A stretch of 64,000 bases of DNA from Cystobacter fuscus DSM 2262 (GTDB lineage Bacteria > Myxococcota > Myxococcia > Myxococcales > Myxococcaceae). The translations under genes were made by a program, and so were the position numbers. The notes under the pieces are model-generated. The model saw only the letters and a program-made list of their open reading frames with translations. It ran no database searches and was not told the DNA's origin. Below, one piece after another: positions 46,666 to 55,886 of this stretch; positions within the stretch are counted from its first letter, which is position 1, and each line of letters opens with the position of its first letter. Where the stretch lies: assembly GCF_000335475.2 (NCBI RefSeq), contig NZ_ANAH02000020.1:1-64000 (forward strand), given 5' to 3'.

Positions 46666-48893
46666 GTCCTCCGGTTGCCGCCCACGAGCACCTTGTTCGA
46701 GGGAATCCGCACGGTCCACGCGGCGCTGAGCGTCTGGGTCTCTCCGGGTTGCAGGGTGAGCCTCCAGGCCCGTTCGCCCTCCACGGGGGGCTCTCCCGGC
46801 GGCGGCACGCGCCTGCTCCACGGGGGCTTCACCTCGGATTCCTCCACCTTGATGTCCTTCTCCGAGGGGGGCACGGCCGGCACGCGCTCGAGTACCTCCA
46901 CGGTGACGCGTTGGGAGGTGCGGTTGGCCAGCTCGACGCGCACGTGGTGCGAGAGGGTGCTGACGTTGTTGAACATGCCGCCGGACAGCTCATCGAAGCG
47001 CGTGTGGCGCGACACCTTGAGGGACTCCTCGACGCCCAGGCCGAGCCGCTGGGTGGCGCCCGGCACGAGCGTGGGCAGGGGAGACGTCATCAGGAACTCG
47101 TCCCCGAGCGTGACATCCACCGGGCCGGCGAGCAGCGCATGGGGCGTGCGGTTCTCCACCTTCACGGTGCGGAAGACCCGCGGCTCCACCGAGGGCACGC
47201 AGACGTACTCGGCGCTCAGGCCCACCGGGGCGGAGAACACCGGCACGGTGTGCCAGCGCCCATCCGAGGGCACCTCCACGCGCGCCTCCACGTCGAAGCG
47301 GTGATCGAAGTGGGGCGTGGACTGGTCGGGTGGCACGCACCAGGCCGGGGGCTCCTCCTGCTGGAGGGCCTCCGCCTCCTGCTCCGACGAGGCGATGAGC
47401 GCGAACACATCCACGTGCAGGTGCACGCCCAGCACCACGAGCTGCTCGCGCGGCAGGGCCTCGCGCTGGGGGTGCAACCGTCCCCGCGTCTCGGGCTCCT
47501 CCGCGGAGCCCAGCACGAGGCTCGCGTAGTCGAGCAGGTCCACCCCCAGCTCCAGTTCCCCTGGAGCCGGGGCGGGTGACGGCCGGCTGGCGGAGCGAGT
47601 CCGCTCCAGGGCCAACGGGACGGTATCCACCTCCTCCGCTTCCATCAGATCCATGGAAGGGGCCGGCTCGGCGGACAGCTCCAGCTCGGCCTCCTCGTCG
47701 GACTCCTCCTGGCGCCGCATGAGCGGGGCCATGGACTTCTTCTTGGCGGAAAAGGGGGCCGCGCCAGGCGCGGGTGCGGGAGGCGGTGGTGGCGCGGACA
47801 TGGCGGGAGGCGGGGGCCCTCCTCCGCCCGGGCCTCCTCTGAAGGCGCCCCCCACCACGGGCAGCGACGACTGGGTGATGCGCTGAGGCGCCGGAGGCAT
47901 GGCGAACTCGCGGACGCGGGTGCGCTCGGGAGCGGGTGGGGCGGGGGGCGGAGGACTCGGGGGCCGGGCGGCGTCGTAGCTGGCGAACAGCTCGTCGAGT
48001 CCCGGAGGTGGCTCCCTCCAGCCCGAGCGCGCCGGAGGAGGCTGACGCCGGCCGATGCGCAGGGCCTTCAACTCGGGCACCTCGGCGCGTCGCTCCAGGC
48101 GCGCGGTGGACAGGGACATGCGCACCTGACTCCAGTCCTCGCCGGTGCGCTGGAGGATGGAGGCGCGCATGCGCAGCGAGCCCCCATCGAGGGTGCGGGG
48201 CATTCGCAAGTCATACCCGGGCACCCAGCGGGCGCCGGGCACGGCGTACTCGAGCGCGAGCTGGACGTGGGTGTCCGCCTCCAACGCCGCCTCGGACAGC
48301 GTGAGGACGACGGCGCGGTGCAGTTGAGCGCGTTGACCCCGCGCCGCGGACGAGCCCTCTTCCAGCCGCCGCCGGCGCAGCTCCACCTCGGCGGCGGCGT
48401 CGCGCTGCTGGCGCTCCAGCTCGAGCTGCCGGGTGTGCAGGCTGGCCAGCTCCCGGTCGACGAAGTCCGCCAGCGCGAGCACGGAAGCGTGGGCGGGCGC
48501 ACGGGGCGGCCGGGGTTCGTCCTTGGGGCGGGGCGGGAAGGAGGGCTTGAGGTTGCGCAGGGTGAGGACGTCGCGTTGCAGCCGCTCCAGCTCGGCCGAG
48601 ACGGTGGCGAGCTTGTCCTGGGCTTCTTCCAGGGCGCGCTGGGTGGCGGGCAGGTCCTCCTCCGGGGGCAGCCGCACGTCGAGCACGGGCCGCACCTCGC
48701 GCACGCACAAGCCCGGGGGCCCCTGGAGGACGGCCGCCCGGAGCGAGCCGAGGCGCAGGCTCAGCGGCAGTCCCTCGATGCGCACCTGGCGTGGAGCGCT
48801 TCCCCGCTCGCACGGCACCGAGGCCAGGCGTGTGCAGAGCGCCCCCTCGGTATGGACGGTGACCGCATCCAACGTGGACGGTACGACGATCAT
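46662..48893 (-). CDS. DUF4139 / MuiA-like protein with Pro/Gly-rich insert (paralogue A)
   Basis: A 743-residue relative of the next gene, with the same plan: DUF4140-like head (VTVHTEGALCTRL), coiled coil (about 85-185), beta region (LALEYAVPGARWVPGYDLRMPRTL) and DUF4139 tail (VENRTPHALLAGPVDVTLGDEFL, PGATQRLGLGVEESLKVSR). It differs by a large low-complexity Pro/Gly/Ala insert between about residues 285 and 405 (SPPPPAPPAP, GGPGGGGPPPPAM). The ATG at 48893 follows GGGGGCTTCG. It overlaps the second gene by 4 bp, so the two probably form a heteromer or arose by tandem duplication. Confidence 0.83.
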   Translation of the reverse strand: MIVVPSTLDAVTVHTEGALCTRLASVPCERGSAPRQVRIEGLPLSLRLGSLRAAVLQGPPGLCVREVRPVLDVRLPPEEDLPATQRALEEAQDKLATVSAELERLQRDVLTLRNLKPSFPPRPKDEPRPPRAPAHASVLALADFVDRELASLHTRQLELERQQRDAAAEVELRRRRLEEGSSAARGQRAQLHRAVVLTLSEAALEADTHVQLALEYAVPGARWVPGYDLRMPRTLDGGSLRMRASILQRTGEDWSQVRMSLSTARLERRAEVPELKALRIGRRQPPPARSGWREPPPGLDELFASYDAARPPSPPPPAPPAPERTRVREFAMPPAPQRITQSSLPVVGGAFRGGPGGGGPPPPAMSAPPPPPAPAPGAAPFSAKKKSMAPLMRRQEESDEEAELELSAEPAPSMDLMEAEEVDTVPLALERTRSASRPSPAPAPGELELGVDLLDYASLVLGSAEEPETRGRLHPQREALPREQLVVLGVHLHVDVFALIASSEQEAEALQQEEPPAWCVPPDQSTPHFDHRFDVEARVEVPSDGRWHTVPVFSAPVGLSAEYVCVPSVEPRVFRTVKVENRTPHALLAGPVDVTLGDEFLMTSPLPTLVPGATQRLGLGVEESLKVSRHTRFDELSGGMFNNVSTLSHHVRVELANRTSQRVTVEVLERVPAVPPSEKDIKVEESEVKPPWSRRVPPPGEPPVEGERAWRLTLQPGETQTLSAAWTVRIPSNKVLVGGNRRT

Positions 48894-48962
48894 CGAAGCC
48901 CCCTCGGCGGCTGCTCCACCGCGAGGGGGCAGGCTAGCGGCGCGCGCGCCGGAGCGCGAGTG

Positions 48963-49943
48963 TTACCGCTTCATCACCCCGAGCGCCTCCAGCCGGTGAA
49001 GCACCTGCTCGCGGTGGGGCGGCGGCGGGGGATTGGCCTCCAGGAAGGACTGGACGGTCTGGATTTCGTCGTACTGGTGGTGGAAGTCCGTGGTGGCGTG
49101 GAAGCTCCTGGCATCCACCACGATGGGGTACTTCAGGTGGTTGAGCGCTCCCGGGGGCAGGCGGGGCAGGCCGAAGCGGCCGATGAGCTGGCGCAGTACC
49201 GCGAGCGGCAGGGGCACCCCGATGCGCTGGGCCTCGCGGACGATGACGGACAGTGGCAGCGGCTGGGGCCCCGCCACGTTGAAGATGCCCCGGGGTCGCT
49301 TCTCCACCGTGTGCACGATGGCCGCTGCCACGTCGTCCTCGTGCATGAACTGGAAGAGCGGATCATACCCCGCCACGAGCGGCACGCGCCGGCCGCGCAG
49401 GAACGTGGCCAGCGTGCCCTGCGCCGAGGGCCCCAGCGTGTAGCACACGCGCAGCACCGACGTGGCCAGCTCCGGCGTGCGCCACAACGCCGTGGACGCG
49501 TAGAGATCCGCGGCCACCAGGTCCGCCAGCTCCGGGAACGAGGCCAGCTCCTTGGGGGGCTCGACCTCGGTGTGGTAGAGCGACGAGTCCGGGGCCGCCC
49601 CGTAGAAGGTATGGCGGCCCACGAAGACGGCGTGCTTCACGCCGTACGCCTGGCAGTGCTCGAACACCACGCGGGTGCCGCCCAGGTTGATGCGATGGCG
49701 CTCCTCGCCCTGCACGCGCAGCGACGTCACCGTGGCCATGTGCACCACGGCCTCGGGCCTCCGGGTGCGGAACAAGTCCTCCGCCGCCCGCTTGCGCAGG
49801 TCCTCCACGTGCACCTCGATGCCCTGGGGCGCGTCCGGCCAGGGCCTCGTGTCGATGCCCACCACCGTGTGCCCCCGCGCGTGCAGACCCACCGCCACGC
49901 GCCGCGCCACCGCTCCGGTGATGCCCAGGATGAGCACCCTCAT
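48963..49943 (-). CDS. NAD-dependent epimerase/dehydratase-family protein
   Basis: A 326-residue extended short-chain dehydrogenase. It starts MRVLILGITGAVARRVAVGL, a Rossmann loop of the GxxGxxG type with the last Gly changed, and contains VVHMATVTS, NLGGTRVVFEHC and FQFMHEDDVAAAIVH. The catalytic Tyr-x-x-x-Lys pair is not evident, so enzyme activity is uncertain. The start overlaps the acyltransferase stop in ATGA behind GGAGTGAAGCC. A lipid- or sterol-related role is an inference from this coupling. Confidence 0.82.
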   Translation of the reverse strand: MRVLILGITGAVARRVAVGLHARGHTVVGIDTRPWPDAPQGIEVHVEDLRKRAAEDLFRTRRPEAVVHMATVTSLRVQGEERHRINLGGTRVVFEHCQAYGVKHAVFVGRHTFYGAAPDSSLYHTEVEPPKELASFPELADLVAADLYASTALWRTPELATSVLRVCYTLGPSAQGTLATFLRGRRVPLVAGYDPLFQFMHEDDVAAAIVHTVEKRPRGIFNVAGPQPLPLSVIVREAQRIGVPLPLAVLRQLIGRFGLPRLPPGALNHLKYPIVVDARSFHATTDFHHQYDEIQTVQSFLEANPPPPPHREQVLHRLEALGVMKR

Positions 49944-50773
49944 GGCTTCACTCCCCCCTGCCAACGCTCGTGGCGACGCTTCTCGATGATGTCCGCGATG
50001 CGCGTCTTCACCCGCTCCACGTAGCCCTGGATGACCGAGTCCTCCTCGTTGCCCGTCCCCTCGAACACCAGGGGCTCGCCGTAGTGGATTTCCAGCGGCA
50101 CCGGCAGGGGCAGTGGCAGCAGGTAGGGGGTGACGGGCACGTAGGGCATGCCGAGTGCCCGGCCCAGTCCGTAGAGGTTGGCCACCGTGGGGATGGCCGA
50201 GCCCCCTCCCAGGAAGCCGAAGGGGATGATGGGGGCGCGCGTCTTGAGCGCCAGGCGCATGAAGCCCGTGCCGAAGTCCACCAGATCATAGCGCTGGGGG
50301 TAGAGCTTCGCGGTGCCCCGCGCCCCCTCGGGGAACACGAGCAGCAGCCGCTCGTCCTCCAACAGGCGCTGCGCGTTTTCCGGCAGGCCGGTGAAGTGGC
50401 CGCAGCGGCTGGCCCACACCGACGCCAGGGGCATGGCGCCGATGAACTTCTCCGCCATGGCCTGGGCCAGCCTCGGGGGATTGGCCTCCAGGAAGCACGA
50501 GGTGACGATCATTGCCCCGTCCACCGCCACGCCCCCCGAGTGGTTGCCCACCAGCATGGCCCGGCCCCGGGCTGGCACGTGCTCGATTCCATGGCACCTC
50601 ACCCGGAAGTAGTTCCGGTAGAAGAACGCCATCGCCTCGAAGACCACCCCCAGGTGCCACCGGGACACCCCGTAGGGATCCACCCCATAGGCGTTGAACG
50701 GCAACTCCAGTCGCCCCAGCCGCTCCTGCACCTCTTGTCGCCTCACGCCGTCAGTCCCTCCGAGGCCGACCAT
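49940..50773 (-). CDS. PlsC-type lysophospholipid acyltransferase
   Basis: A 277-residue acyltransferase. The block GRAMLVGNHSGGVAVDGAM stands for the NHxxxxD catalytic motif with altered spacing, LLLVFPEGARGTAKL is the FPEGxRS-type block, and APIIPFGFLGGGSAIP is block IV. It should transfer an acyl chain from acyl-CoA or acyl-ACP to a lipid acceptor at the membrane. ATG 50773 is used; codons up to 50833 lie in the AT-rich promoter and have no ribosome site. It overlaps the SDR gene downstream, suggesting a two-gene lipid-modifying unit. Confidence 0.86.
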   Translation of the reverse strand: MVGLGGTDGVRRQEVQERLGRLELPFNAYGVDPYGVSRWHLGVVFEAMAFFYRNYFRVRCHGIEHVPARGRAMLVGNHSGGVAVDGAMIVTSCFLEANPPRLAQAMAEKFIGAMPLASVWASRCGHFTGLPENAQRLLEDERLLLVFPEGARGTAKLYPQRYDLVDFGTGFMRLALKTRAPIIPFGFLGGGSAIPTVANLYGLGRALGMPYVPVTPYLLPLPLPVPLEIHYGEPLVFEGTGNEEDSVIQGYVERVKTRIADIIEKRRHERWQGGVKP

Positions 50774-50828
50774 GGTGTCAGATTCCGGCGGGGCGGGGCA
50801 CACCTCCCGCTGCCACGAGTCGCCCCAT

Positions 50829-50960
50829 TTCAATGAAAATTGAATTTATTAGAATTAAAGGAATTCTTGGAGAGTCGTGTAAAAATTGTACAACTCGGCA
50901 ATCCAAGGCTATCGGATCCTTCTTGTTTTTAGTGTACATTGATGTTTCTAGGACAGTCGT
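50829..50960. promoter_or_regulatory. AT-rich divergent promoter region
   Basis: A sharp AT-rich island between two divergent GC-rich genes. It contains the inverted repeat TTCAAT-GAAA-ATTGAA (50829-50844), GAATTAAAGGAATTC (50852-50866), the 8-bp palindrome TTGTACAA (50886-50893) and a second TGTACA-type half at 50933. A T-rich run (50920-50930) lies before the hydrolase gene. It is likely to carry both promoters and may attract a nucleoid or xenogeneic-silencing protein. Confidence 0.6.
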
Positions 50961-51983
50961 ATGAGGATGGTTCCAATGAAAAGCACGGTCCGGTGGATGA
51001 GCATGTGGATGGCCCTGGTGGTGGCGGGGCTGTGCCTGGTTCCGGCGAGGGCCGCGGCGGTGGACGCCGATGCCGAGACCGGGGCGTGGGGGGGCATCAA
51101 GGTCGAGCGGCGCACCTTCCCCGTGCGCTTGTCCGACGGACACGTCTACAACCTCGTGGGCTACCTCTATTACCAGGGGAGCTTGAAGAACAAGCCGGTG
51201 CAGATCCTCGTGCACGGCATCACCTACAACCACAATTACTGGGATCTGCCGGAGGTCAACCGCCAGGACTACTCGTACGCGCGCTACATGGCGCGCCAGC
51301 ACTACGCGGTGCTCGCGTTGGATCTGCTGGGCACCGGGGAGAGTGACAAGCCGGACGGGGACTTCCTGGATCTGTCGGAGTCGGCCAGCTCCCTGCACCA
51401 GGTGGTGCAGCGGCTCAAGGCGACCGCGGCGCGCAACACCTTCGAGACGATCCTCTACGTGGGGCACTCCAACGGAGCGCTCACCATCACCTACGCGCAG
51501 GCGTACTACCGGGACGCCCAGGCGGTGGTGCTCACCGGCTGGCTCAACACCTACCACCCGCTGCCCGTGGGGGACGATGTCTTCGGCCCGCTCCTGGCGC
51601 AGGGCCCCTACGTGCAGGTTCCCCCGGAGTTGCGCACCGCGCTCTTCTACTCTCCGCGCAACGCGGACCCGGCGGTCATCGCCCGCGACAACGCCGAGGC
51701 GGACTTCGTGCCGCGCGGACAGCTCGTGGACCTCTTCACCCTGCTGAAGAACCCGGAGCCCATCCCGGCCGAGAAGATCAACGTGCCGATCATGGTGCAG
51801 CTGGGCGAGTTCGACGCGGTGGCGCCCGCGGCCTATGCCGCTCAGGAGGCCCGGGCCTATCCCCGCTCGCCGTACGTGTTCGTGGACAAGGTCGACGACG
51901 TCGGCCACGCCGTCAACGGCCACCGCAACCGGCTGCGCAGCTGGGCGATGATCGCCCTGTGGCTGCGCCTGGTGGGCTGCTGA
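50961..51983 (+). CDS. Secreted alpha/beta hydrolase
   Basis: A 340-residue exported hydrolase. A signal peptide (about 1-33, ending PARAAAVDA) is followed by an alpha/beta-hydrolase fold with oxyanion region ILVHGITYNHNYWD, nucleophile Ser170 in GHSNG, acid at LGEFDAVAP and His in DVGHAVNGH. Substrate unknown; an esterase or lipase-like role is likely. The ATG at 50961 follows AGGACAGTCGT. It is transcribed away from the acyltransferase/SDR pair across the AT-rich region. Confidence 0.85.
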   Translation: MRMVPMKSTVRWMSMWMALVVAGLCLVPARAAAVDADAETGAWGGIKVERRTFPVRLSDGHVYNLVGYLYYQGSLKNKPVQILVHGITYNHNYWDLPEVNRQDYSYARYMARQHYAVLALDLLGTGESDKPDGDFLDLSESASSLHQVVQRLKATAARNTFETILYVGHSNGALTITYAQAYYRDAQAVVLTGWLNTYHPLPVGDDVFGPLLAQGPYVQVPPELRTALFYSPRNADPAVIARDNAEADFVPRGQLVDLFTLLKNPEPIPAEKINVPIMVQLGEFDAVAPAAYAAQEARAYPRSPYVFVDKVDDVGHAVNGHRNRLRSWAMIALWLRLVGC

Positions 51984-52007
51984 GCGCCTCGCGCTCCAAG
52001 CAGGACT

Positions 52008-52562
52008 TCAACGGGGCGCCGTGGCGCGCAGGTGCTCCAGGTAGAAGGCCACCACCACCAGCGAGTGGGTGATGCTCCCCTCGAGGATGAGCCGGGGGAT
52101 GGCCTCGCGGGGGTGGAGCTCCACGCGGATGTCCTCGCCCGCGTCCGGGTGGCCCTCGTGGGCCTTCACGCAGTCGAGCGCCAGGTAGCTGTGGCACCGG
52201 TTGCCCTGGAGCGCGGGGTTGGGATGCACCGACCCGAGCGCGACCACCCGGCCCGCCACGTAGCCTGTCTCCTCCTCCAGCTCGCGCGCGGCGGCCAGGG
52301 CCGGGTCCTCCCCGGGATCCACGATGCCGCCGGGAACCTCCAGCGTCACCGCGGAGATGCCGAAGCGGTACTGGCGGATGAGCACGAGCTGGTCCTCGCG
52401 CGTCACCGCGATGACGTTCACCCAGTCCCCGCAGTCGATGCGCACCCGGGGGTGCTCCTGGCCGGTGCGGGGGTCCGCGACGATGTCCTCGCGGACGGTG
52501 AGGATGGTGTAGTCGTGCTCCAGGCCCCGGCGAAGGCGGGGCCACGGTGGAATCGGGCGCAT
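52008..52562 (-). CDS. Nudix hydrolase (ADP-ribose pyrophosphatase-like)
   Basis: A 184-residue Nudix enzyme. The Nudix box runs from GGIVDPGEDPALAAA through RELEEETGY and has all metal-binding residues. VLIRQYRFGISAVTLEVPGG upstream is typical of ADP-ribose/ADP-sugar pyrophosphatases (NudF type). The ATG at 52562 lies 4 bp after the stop of the SirB1-like gene, so the two are probably translated together. It is convergent with the alpha/beta hydrolase. Confidence 0.88.
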   Translation of the reverse strand: MRPIPPWPRLRRGLEHDYTILTVREDIVADPRTGQEHPRVRIDCGDWVNVIAVTREDQLVLIRQYRFGISAVTLEVPGGIVDPGEDPALAAARELEEETGYVAGRVVALGSVHPNPALQGNRCHSYLALDCVKAHEGHPDAGEDIRVELHPREAIPRLILEGSITHSLVVVAFYLEHLRATAPR

Positions 52563-52566
52563 GCGG

Positions 52567-53427
52567 CTAGTTCAGCAGCTCGGCGCGCGCGCGCAACTCC
52601 CGGACCGTCATCTCCAGCCGCTCCCGGTCCGGCGCGTCCGGGGACAGCTCCAGGCAGCGCTCCACGTCCTTGAGCGCCGCGCGGTAGGCCCCCAGGTTGG
52701 CCAGGAGCGCCGCGCGCGTGCGCAGCTCGCCCGGGTGGTTGGGGGCGAGCATCAACAGCAAGTCCACCACGGCGAGCCCCCGCTCATAGTCCGAGCGCTC
52801 CAGGTACACGCGCCGCAGGTTGGACAGCATCCGGTAGGCGATGAGCTCCACGGGCGCGGGCGACAGCATGGAGGGGTTGAAGCGCAACTGGGGCGCCACG
52901 CGCTCGAGCAACTGCTTACAACCTTCCTCGGTGAGGATCTCCCCCTCGTGGAAGGGGTCCACCACGAGCTTGTGGTCCCCCGCGCTGCACGCCACCAGGA
53001 AGTGGCCGGGAAAGGACACCCCGTAGAGCGGGATGCCCGCGCGCCGCGCCACCTCCAGGTAGAGCACCGAGAGCGAGATGGGCAGGCCCACCTTGCGCTC
53101 GAGCACCAGGTCCAGGAAGCTGTTTTCCGGCGAGTGGAAGTCGTCTTCGTTGCCGCGAAAGCCCTCGATGTCCGCCAGCACGTGCCGCAGCGCGGTGAGG
53201 CCGGCGAGCACCTCGCCGTGGCCCGCGTGCCGCTCCATCTCCAACTGCACCCGGGCGGCCAGCGCGTCCAGGGTGTGCAGGCACGCCGCGGCGTCCAGGT
53301 GGGGCTGGTTGAGCGTGGCGATGGCCAGCGCGGCGAGGTCCAGTCGCGGCGGATCGGCGGCGAGGGCGGACACGAGGCGTTCGCGGGCCAGGGGCGAGCT
53401 CAAGGTCGAGGTCGAGGTGATGCTCAC
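52567..53427 (-). CDS. SirB1/transglutaminase-like protein with TPR tail
   Basis: A 286-residue protein. Residues about 30-190 match the SirB1 transglutaminase-like family: GLPISLSVLYLEVARRAGIPLYGVSFPGHFLV and the GDHKLVVDPFHEG segment. The C-terminal 80 residues form TPR-like helices (YRMLSNLRRVYLERSDYERGLAVVDLLLMLAPNHPGELRTRAAL). The catalytic Cys of true transglutaminases is replaced by Ser in ISLSVLY, so it is probably not an active protease. It starts at GTG 53427 without a strong ribosome site. It is coupled to the Nudix gene. Confidence 0.84.
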   Translation of the reverse strand: MSITSTSTLSSPLARERLVSALAADPPRLDLAALAIATLNQPHLDAAACLHTLDALAARVQLEMERHAGHGEVLAGLTALRHVLADIEGFRGNEDDFHSPENSFLDLVLERKVGLPISLSVLYLEVARRAGIPLYGVSFPGHFLVACSAGDHKLVVDPFHEGEILTEEGCKQLLERVAPQLRFNPSMLSPAPVELIAYRMLSNLRRVYLERSDYERGLAVVDLLLMLAPNHPGELRTRAALLANLGAYRAALKDVERCLELSPDAPDRERLEMTVRELRARAELLN

Positions 53428-53477
53428 GAGCTAAGCACTAACCCACGAGCGGGCAGACGGCAAAGGCAGGCAGGCAG

Positions 53478-53756
53478 TCACTGACCCGGAGGTTCGGGGG
53501 GCAACAACCGGCCCTTGATTTCGGCGTAGAGCGCCATCTGCGCCGAGATGAGGCCCGAGAGCAGGCCATCCTCGAACTCGAAGGTCGGGTGTTCCTTGAG
53601 TTTCGGGAAATCGTGGGGGTTGCGCAGCTCCTCGGGGGTGATGTTGGGGACGACCTCGCGGGCCAGGCGCAGCACCTTGGCGCGTTGCTGGGCCAGCATC
53701 TGCTCGAAGAGCTTGCTGGCGATGTCCAGCATCTCCCGTCCGCTCTCTTCCGTCAT
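53478..53756 (-). CDS. Conserved small protein, function unknown
   Basis: A 92-residue, mainly helical, charged protein (LDIASKLFEQMLAQQRAKVLRLAREV ... NITPEELRNPHDF). It has no signal peptide, membrane segment or cysteine. The ATG at 53756 follows AAGGAGACAGG at good spacing, and the charge pattern is protein-like. I recall similar short proteins in other myxobacteria but no function. It lies 50 bp before the SirB1-like gene on the same strand. Confidence 0.65.
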   Translation of the reverse strand: MTEESGREMLDIASKLFEQMLAQQRAKVLRLAREVVPNITPEELRNPHDFPKLKEHPTFEFEDGLLSGLISAQMALYAEIKGRLLPPEPPGQ

Positions 53757-53976
53757 GGTGCCTGTCTCCTTGGGGCGATGGGGCGCCGTCGCTCACGCAA
53801 CACAACGGAATCCCGGGGCCGACGCAAGGGCGTCGCCATCGTGTGGCCTGATTGGCCGCCTGCCCGGGGGCCAACGGACGGGGGGCCCGGGCGAAGTGGC
53901 CCCGTGGAGGATCCATCCCCAGGTTGAGAGTCAGCCCCGGCCAAGAAGACATCCGGGCGGAAAGACAGAGGACACG

Positions 53977-54294
53977 ATGGCATTTGGACAGGGGGAGAAC
54001 CCGGCGAGCTCCATCACGCCCCACCTGGATTCCGTGGACTACCCCGCCCTGCGCGAGCATCTCGTGGAAGCGGCGGAGGACAACGGTGCGAACGTGGACA
54101 TCATCAACGTCTTCAAGTCGTTGCCCCGCGAGGAGTACCTGTCTCGGGAGGAAGTGATGCGCGATCTGGCGGAGGCGGCGCGGCGCTTCGCCAACGGAGG
54201 CCTGCGCGACGACGACGGCGTGGATCGTGACCGGCGCAACATCGGGAGGGATCTGGTGGAGCGCGCCTCGGACGACACCTCCCGTCACCCGTAA
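53977..54294 (+). CDS. DUF2795-like small protein
   Basis: A 105-residue protein. The stretch DYPALREHLVEAAEDNGANV followed by DIINVFKSLPREEYLSREEV fits DUF2795, a short helical domain of unknown function seen in many actinobacteria and myxobacteria. The N-terminus (MAFGQGENPASS) and the acidic/Arg-rich tail are low in structure. The ATG at 53977 has GAGGACACG ahead. It stands alone between a minus-strand small gene and the GH26 gene. Confidence 0.75.
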   Translation: MAFGQGENPASSITPHLDSVDYPALREHLVEAAEDNGANVDIINVFKSLPREEYLSREEVMRDLAEAARRFANGGLRDDDGVDRDRRNIGRDLVERASDDTSRHP

Positions 54295-54489
54295 TCGGCG
54301 GCTGCTTTCGGCACACCACCTGCCCGTGGGCGCGGGGGCTCTTGCCTCCCGCGTTCACGGGCTTCTCGTTGGGGCGCCCCCGCCGGGCCGACGAGCCGAA
54401 ACAACAGGAAAAATCTTGAATTCCCGTCTATCTAGGAAGGGGTTCCCTCTCGCGCGTCGTGGGGGGGCGAACGCTCGGGAGATAGGCGA

Positions 54490-55755
54490 ATGATGGGAAC
54501 GTGGCGAAGTCAGAAGCGAGGGGACGGGGTGTCCCCTGGTGTGTCGACCTCCGGTTCCGGGAGGTTCAGCGGCCTGGCGCTGGTGGTGGCGTGCGCGGTG
54601 CTGTGTCCCGGAGCAGCCGGGGCCCAGGTGGGCAGGACGCTGGTGACGCCTTCTCCCTCGCCGGCGGCGCAGAAGGTCTACGGGCTCCTCGTGGACCTGG
54701 AGAACGGGGCGCGCGCGGGCAACCGCCGCACGATCATCGGCCAGCACTGCGAGGCGCAGAAGGAAATCCACCAGGAAGGCAGCTACGCGGGGGCGTACTA
54801 CGACAAGGTCACCCAGCTGTCTGGCGGCAAGCGGCCCGCGTTCGTCGAGTTCGACCTGGGGCCGGGCTGGTACCAGTCCGCGTTCACCGAGGACGCCACG
54901 GCCTGGCGGGCCACCTTCAACGGGGTTGGTTTCCTCAAGGATCGTTGGACCTATGGCGATGGCCTCGTGGGAATGGGTTTCCATCAGCCCTATCCGGGCA
55001 GTCCGGTGAAGAGCTTCGAGAACACCATCGTCGAGACGGCCACCAATGCCTCCGGCCAGCGGGTGAACCTGGATGACGCGTGGTTCAAGCGGGTCGTCGA
55101 CTGGCAGAACAATACGGCCGAATACCAGACGCTGCTGAGGGATTTGTCTTGGGCCGCCAATCGCTTGCAGCCGTTGAAGGACGCGGGCGTCCCGGTGCTC
55201 TTCCGGCCCTACCATGAGATGAACAAGCGCTCGGGCCGCTTCTGGTGGGCCAACCGCGATCCCGCGCTCTACAAGCAACTGTGGAGCATCATCTTCAACT
55301 ACATGACGAAGACGCGGGGGTTCAACAATCTCATCTGGGTCTGGTCCCCCTATGCCTGGGATGGGACGTACGGGGGCGATCCCTGGAACTACTACCCCAC
55401 CGAGGGCGCGGACATCGTCGCGGTCGACATCTACAGCGGCAATCCCTACCTGCCGGGGCGGTACTACACGGATCTCGCCGGCTACAACAAGCCGCGCATG
55501 CTGGCGGAGAACGACAAGATGCCGGTGCGCTGGGACAAGAACGTCTCGGAGATCGACGCCCGCCCCTGGGTCATCTACTCCATCTGGGGGGATACGGTGA
55601 TTCGGGACGTCAGCGGTTCCGGAGCGGCGAATGCCTGGAACGTCGAGAACAACTACCAGGCCATCAAGAACACCTACGCCTATGAGAAGATCCTGACGGG
55701 CGGACAACTGCCGCCCACCGGCACGGCCAATTACAACTGGTGGTCCGTGCACTGA
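54490..55755 (+). CDS. GH26 beta-mannanase-like glycoside hydrolase
   Basis: A 421-residue secreted enzyme. The signal peptide is long (hydrophobic core about 27-42, ending GAAGAQ). The mature part is a GH26 TIM barrel: the acid/base is Glu243 in LFRPYHEMN, the nucleophile is Glu340 in RMLAENDK, and aromatic WVWSPYAWDG and FWWANRDP line the cleft. It should cleave beta-1,4-mannan or a related beta-glycan. The ATG at 54490 (or 54493) follows GGGAGATAGGCGA. A stronger AT content in the 54400-54470 leader may contain its promoter. No carbohydrate-binding domain is attached. Confidence 0.9.
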   Translation: MMGTWRSQKRGDGVSPGVSTSGSGRFSGLALVVACAVLCPGAAGAQVGRTLVTPSPSPAAQKVYGLLVDLENGARAGNRRTIIGQHCEAQKEIHQEGSYAGAYYDKVTQLSGGKRPAFVEFDLGPGWYQSAFTEDATAWRATFNGVGFLKDRWTYGDGLVGMGFHQPYPGSPVKSFENTIVETATNASGQRVNLDDAWFKRVVDWQNNTAEYQTLLRDLSWAANRLQPLKDAGVPVLFRPYHEMNKRSGRFWWANRDPALYKQLWSIIFNYMTKTRGFNNLIWVWSPYAWDGTYGGDPWNYYPTEGADIVAVDIYSGNPYLPGRYYTDLAGYNKPRMLAENDKMPVRWDKNVSEIDARPWVIYSIWGDTVIRDVSGSGAANAWNVENNYQAIKNTYAYEKILTGGQLPPTGTANYNWWSVH

Positions 55756-55886
55756 GACGGGGAGGGGGCCGAGTGTCCGGGATGTTGACTCGCCTCGTCG
55801 ACCTGGCGTTTGCTTGGAGGGCTGGCTCTGACACGCCAGACCGCCGGGACTGCCCGGCAAGTGGGGGGGGAGAATGCTGAGGGCAC

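Noticed and set aside
51982-51996. GAGCGC-CTC-GCGCTC hairpin at the end of the alpha/beta hydrolase gene
   Set aside because: A neat 6-bp stem, but there is no T-run on either side and it overlaps the stop codon, so I do not call it a terminator.
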